A stretch of 64,000 bases of DNA, taken from the IMG/VR virus record IMGVR_UViG_3300037805_000644, positions 124,001-188,000 of that record. One strand, written 5' to 3'. Numbering within the stretch: position 1 is the first letter of the stretch; every line of letters starts with the position of its first letter. Below are positions 61,672 through 64,000 of this stretch, in pieces. This stretch comes from a virus. The position numbers were made by a program, and so were the translations under genes. The notes below the pieces were generated by a model. The model was not told where the DNA came from. It did not search any database and saw only the letters and a program-made list of their open reading frames with translations.

Positions 61672-64000
61672 TCACGACTTCTTACCTTTACCCTTACCGC
61701 CCGGCCCCACCTTTCTGCCGTCGTTGTGGGCCTCAACCTTCTGGTCAAGGACATCCACCTCGCCTGTCTCACAGACGTGGCGCACACGGGCGACCTGGGG
61801 GTTCAGCTTGTCCGGCGCCTTACCTGTCACCTTCTCGGCGGCGGCGTATGTAGCGCACATGTCCGTCACCTGGAGAGAGTCTGCACCGCCCTTGCATTTC
61901 TCCAGCTCTGCCTGAGTGGTTGCCTTGGCAATGCAGCCTGCCAGCTTGTCGACCGCGTCCTTGAGGGTGCGGTCATTGCCTTTCTCGGCACGTACACGCT
62001 CCGCCAAATCCTCAGGCTTTGTGGTGGGGGCTCCCTTTTCGGGCTCGTCTCCACCACCGCCAAGAGAGTTGAGGAAACCTTGCATGGTGGTCATGTCGTT
62101 GACTGCCAGCATCTTGAGCAGATCTCGGGCGAAAGCTCTCTGCTCTCCGCCCATCAGGTTGTCCTCCCCCTCATCCAGGAGGGCGGCCCCGATGGGCCCA
62201 TATGCGGTGTCCTTGCTGGCGACCACCTCTACCAGATCGGCGTCCGGTAGCGAGTCCAGCGCCTCACGCACCCTAGAGCGTCCCTCAGGCCCGTAAATCT
62301 CAGACCCACCCCGGAGTAGCAGACTATGGTCCCCCTGGGCTGCTAGGGCCTGTGAGAGCACCTGGAAGCTCTTGGAGACCTCATCGGCACCGGGGAGTTG
62401 GCGACCTTGCACTGAGGCAGCTAGAACCATCCCAGACTTGATGGCGTCCAGCTCAATGAACTCGTCGGACTCTGGGTCCAGGTTGCTCAACTGATCTTCA
62501 AGCTTCCGGGCAGCGACATCCATCAGCTCTGTGCCAGCCTTGAGGAACTGCCGGAAAGCATCCTCAGCGCGAGATTGGAGCTGATCAGCGGACTTGGTGC
62601 TGTCGTTGATTGGCACCCCACCCACCAAAGAGGGATCGGACACCACCTGCCGGGCGAACACGTACTCGGCCAGCATCTCTGCCTGAGCCTCTAGGCTCCT
62701 GTCCCCTAGGCCCTTGAGATCCTGCTTGAGTGCCTTGTTGGCGGCCTTGAACGCCTCGGCCCGGAGCCCGTCAGCAGTGAACCGACCTTCCCGAAGCTGG
62801 CTCATATGGGCAGTGTATGCCTCCGCCAGAGCAGCGGCTCCCTTCTCATCCAAATCTCGAATCAGTCGATCTGCGTCCCGAGGGAGATCCTTGGTGACCT
62901 TGCTGAAATCGTCGAGCTGACGCTCATGTTTGGCCCGCTGTTTCTCCCGAGCCTTGCCTCGGTCAGCTTTTTCCTGCTCGGCAGCGGCCTCAGGGTCGGG
63001 CTCCTCTTCCTCAGACTTGCGGTTGCCCTCGGCCATCCGCTTGGCGGCGGGCTCATCCGTGGCAGAGGTGGGCTGCTTGGCGCCCGGAGGCCAGACCCCC
63101 CACCCGTTTCGGGTTTGCCAGTAATCGCCCTCTTTCTTGTCAGCGTCTGGGGCGACCCGAGCTGCGATCCTGGTGGCCGTGGCACTGCCCCACCCGCCGA
63201 CCCGCACGGCTGCGTCCTGGGCCTTCAAGTGCGTGTGGACCCCCTTGAGGATGATCTGCTTGTTCCTCGGGGTCAGGTACGGCTCGATGTCTGGCCACTT
63301 GGAGTCCTTCAACGCCTCCCTGACGGCCATATTGAAACCCATGCCGTAACCCATGAACTCTTGAACGGAGTCCCCCACCTGGGTCACCACATCGCGCATC
63401 AGCGCCCGGACCTCTGCGGGGTGGTTGTGGTGGTGCCGCTTCAAATCTTCCATTGACCCGGAGAGATCACCCGCCGAACCCTTGCCAGACCAAACGTCTG
63501 CCGCGTGGGTCAACTCATGGGCGAGGAGACGGTACAGCTCATCCTCGATGATCCGAGTGGGACGTTGCTCGAACGACCGAAGGTAAGGGTTGACGAACAC
63601 CCTCATCAGCGGACCCTCCCCACGGCGCTTGAGGAAGCCCCCGTGAAGCAATTCGTTGTTGAACGGGTCAGGGTGCCTGCGTGGGGATCCCGTCAACAGG
63701 ATCTCCACATCAATCTCATTGCCCAGGACGTTGGTGATGTACAGATACTCCTGAGCAACCACCTGACCTGGCCTGGGGAGCCCCCGCTGGCGGAGTTGTA
63801 GGGCCAGCTTCTTGGAGAGGGCCTTGATCTCCCGAGTGGGCAACCGGATGGGACGGGCCGCCTGTTTGGTGGAGGCGAGATCTCGGCCCTTGGGGGCGTC
63901 GTCAGGGTTGACCACACGCACGACTTCAAGGGCACGAGGGTCGTAGGTCTGGTTGCCCACTGTGGACTGCCAACCCTCCATCCAGAAACCCACAGCGCCC
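61672..64000 (-). CDS. Large protein with HExxH metallopeptidase domain, 5' end outside window
   Basis: The frame is open to the right edge, so the N-terminus may be missing; a GTG at 63993 and an ATG at 63981 are in-window candidates. Counting from the GTG, HELTH (159-163) in YRLLAHELTHAADVWSG is the zincin HExxH signature. Downstream, residues about 300-770 are charged and helical (EKADRGKAREKQRAKHERQLDD...) with a Lys/Gly-rich end. It is probably a virion-associated or assembly protein with a peptidase domain. The third zinc ligand is not clear. It is first in the head module seen here. Confidence 0.62.
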   Translation of the reverse strand, partial: GAVGFWMEGWQSTVGNQTYDPRALEVVRVVNPDDAPKGRDLASTKQAARPIRLPTREIKALSKKLALQLRQRGLPRPGQVVAQEYLYITNVLGNEIDVEILLTGSPRRHPDPFNNELLHGGFLKRRGEGPLMRVFVNPYLRSFEQRPTRIIEDELYRLLAHELTHAADVWSGKGSAGDLSGSMEDLKRHHHNHPAEVRALMRDVVTQVGDSVQEFMGYGMGFNMAVREALKDSKWPDIEPYLTPRNKQIILKGVHTHLKAQDAAVRVGGWGSATATRIAARVAPDADKKEGDYWQTRNGWGVWPPGAKQPTSATDEPAAKRMAEGNRKSEEEEPDPEAAAEQEKADRGKAREKQRAKHERQLDDFSKVTKDLPRDADRLIRDLDEKGAAALAEAYTAHMSQLREGRFTADGLRAEAFKAANKALKQDLKGLGDRSLEAQAEMLAEYVFARQVVSDPSLVGGVPINDSTKSADQLQSRAEDAFRQFLKAGTELMDVAARKLEDQLSNLDPESDEFIELDAIKSGMVLAASVQGRQLPGADEVSKSFQVLSQALAAQGDHSLLLRGGSEIYGPEGRSRVREALDSLPDADLVEVVASKDTAYGPIGAALLDEGEDNLMGGEQRAFARDLLKMLAVNDMTTMQGFLNSLGGGGDEPEKGAPTTKPEDLAERVRAEKGNDRTLKDAVDKLAGCIAKATTQAELEKCKGGADSLQVTDMCATYAAAEKVTGKAPDKLNPQVARVRHVCETGEVDVLDQKVEAHNDGRKVGPGGKGKGKKS

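Overview
The window reads as one continuous piece of a large, GC-rich tailed-phage genome of the contractile-tail (myovirus) type. The evidence is a tail sheath gene, a HK97-type major capsid gene with a prohead-protease-like gene and an acidic scaffold-like gene upstream of it, and long runs of virion-type genes on the minus strand. Phage-style accessory genes sit among them (thyX, phoH, dCMP deaminase, MazG-like, CCA-adding enzyme, NUDIX, GroES-like, homing-type endonucleases). There is no rRNA, no recognised tRNA, no CRISPR array and no insertion sequence. The host is not stated by the sequence. One secreted lipoprotein (29.2-30.6 kb) has a low-complexity Asp/Ala/Pro/Glu linker typical of Myxococcota and related predatory deltaproteobacterial lineages, so such a host is a reasonable inference.

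Layout. 0-10 kb (plus strand): small and medium non-structural genes, ending in a DEAH helicase with five C-terminal helicase-associated repeats that overlaps a methyltransferase-like gene. 10-26.4 kb (mostly minus): a zinc-finger endonuclease, a giant 1767-residue tail sheath, small zinc-ribbon proteins, structural proteins, a GroES-like co-chaperonin, an actin/Hsp70-fold ATPase, connector-like proteins and a second zinc-finger endonuclease. 26.4-30.6 kb (mostly plus): thyX, a T5orf172/GIY-YIG protein, small proteins, a GIY-YIG endonuclease and the lipoprotein. 30.6-35.8 kb (minus): phoH, an acetyltransferase-like protein and an 825-residue VWA protein. 35.9-39.6 kb: CCA-adding enzyme (plus), then a compact minus-strand nucleotide-metabolism cluster. 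39.7-50.1 kb (minus): virion-type genes, including three tandem paralogues. 50.1-54.1 kb: NUDIX, a coiled-coil protein and a metallophosphoesterase. 54.2-64 kb (minus): the head module in the order metallopeptidase-domain protein, acidic protein, zinc-ribbon protein, prohead-protease-like protein, acidic EF-hand scaffold-like protein, 235-residue protein, major capsid protein, ADP-ribosyltransferase-like protein. Portal and terminase are not in the window and probably lie beyond position 64000.

Regulation. Eight clear and three weaker copies of a bipartite promoter-like motif (GGTAAC, 17-18 bp spacer, TAGGTA) lie just upstream of ribosome binding sites. Most serve plus-strand non-structural genes. 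A second element (core CTATACCC or CTATAGCC, no clear -35) recurs upstream of minus-strand genes, mostly virion-type. Together they suggest two temporal promoter classes, probably early/middle and late. Several rho-independent terminators separate the minus-strand transcription units.

Functionally, the thyX, dCMP deaminase, MazG-like and NUDIX genes would reshape nucleotide pools. GroES-like and actin-like proteins may assist assembly or intracellular organisation. The virion cluster carries unusual enzymatic domains (HExxH peptidase, ADP-ribosyltransferase-like, SWIM zinc finger, RelE/DUF4258-like) that could be injected with the DNA.
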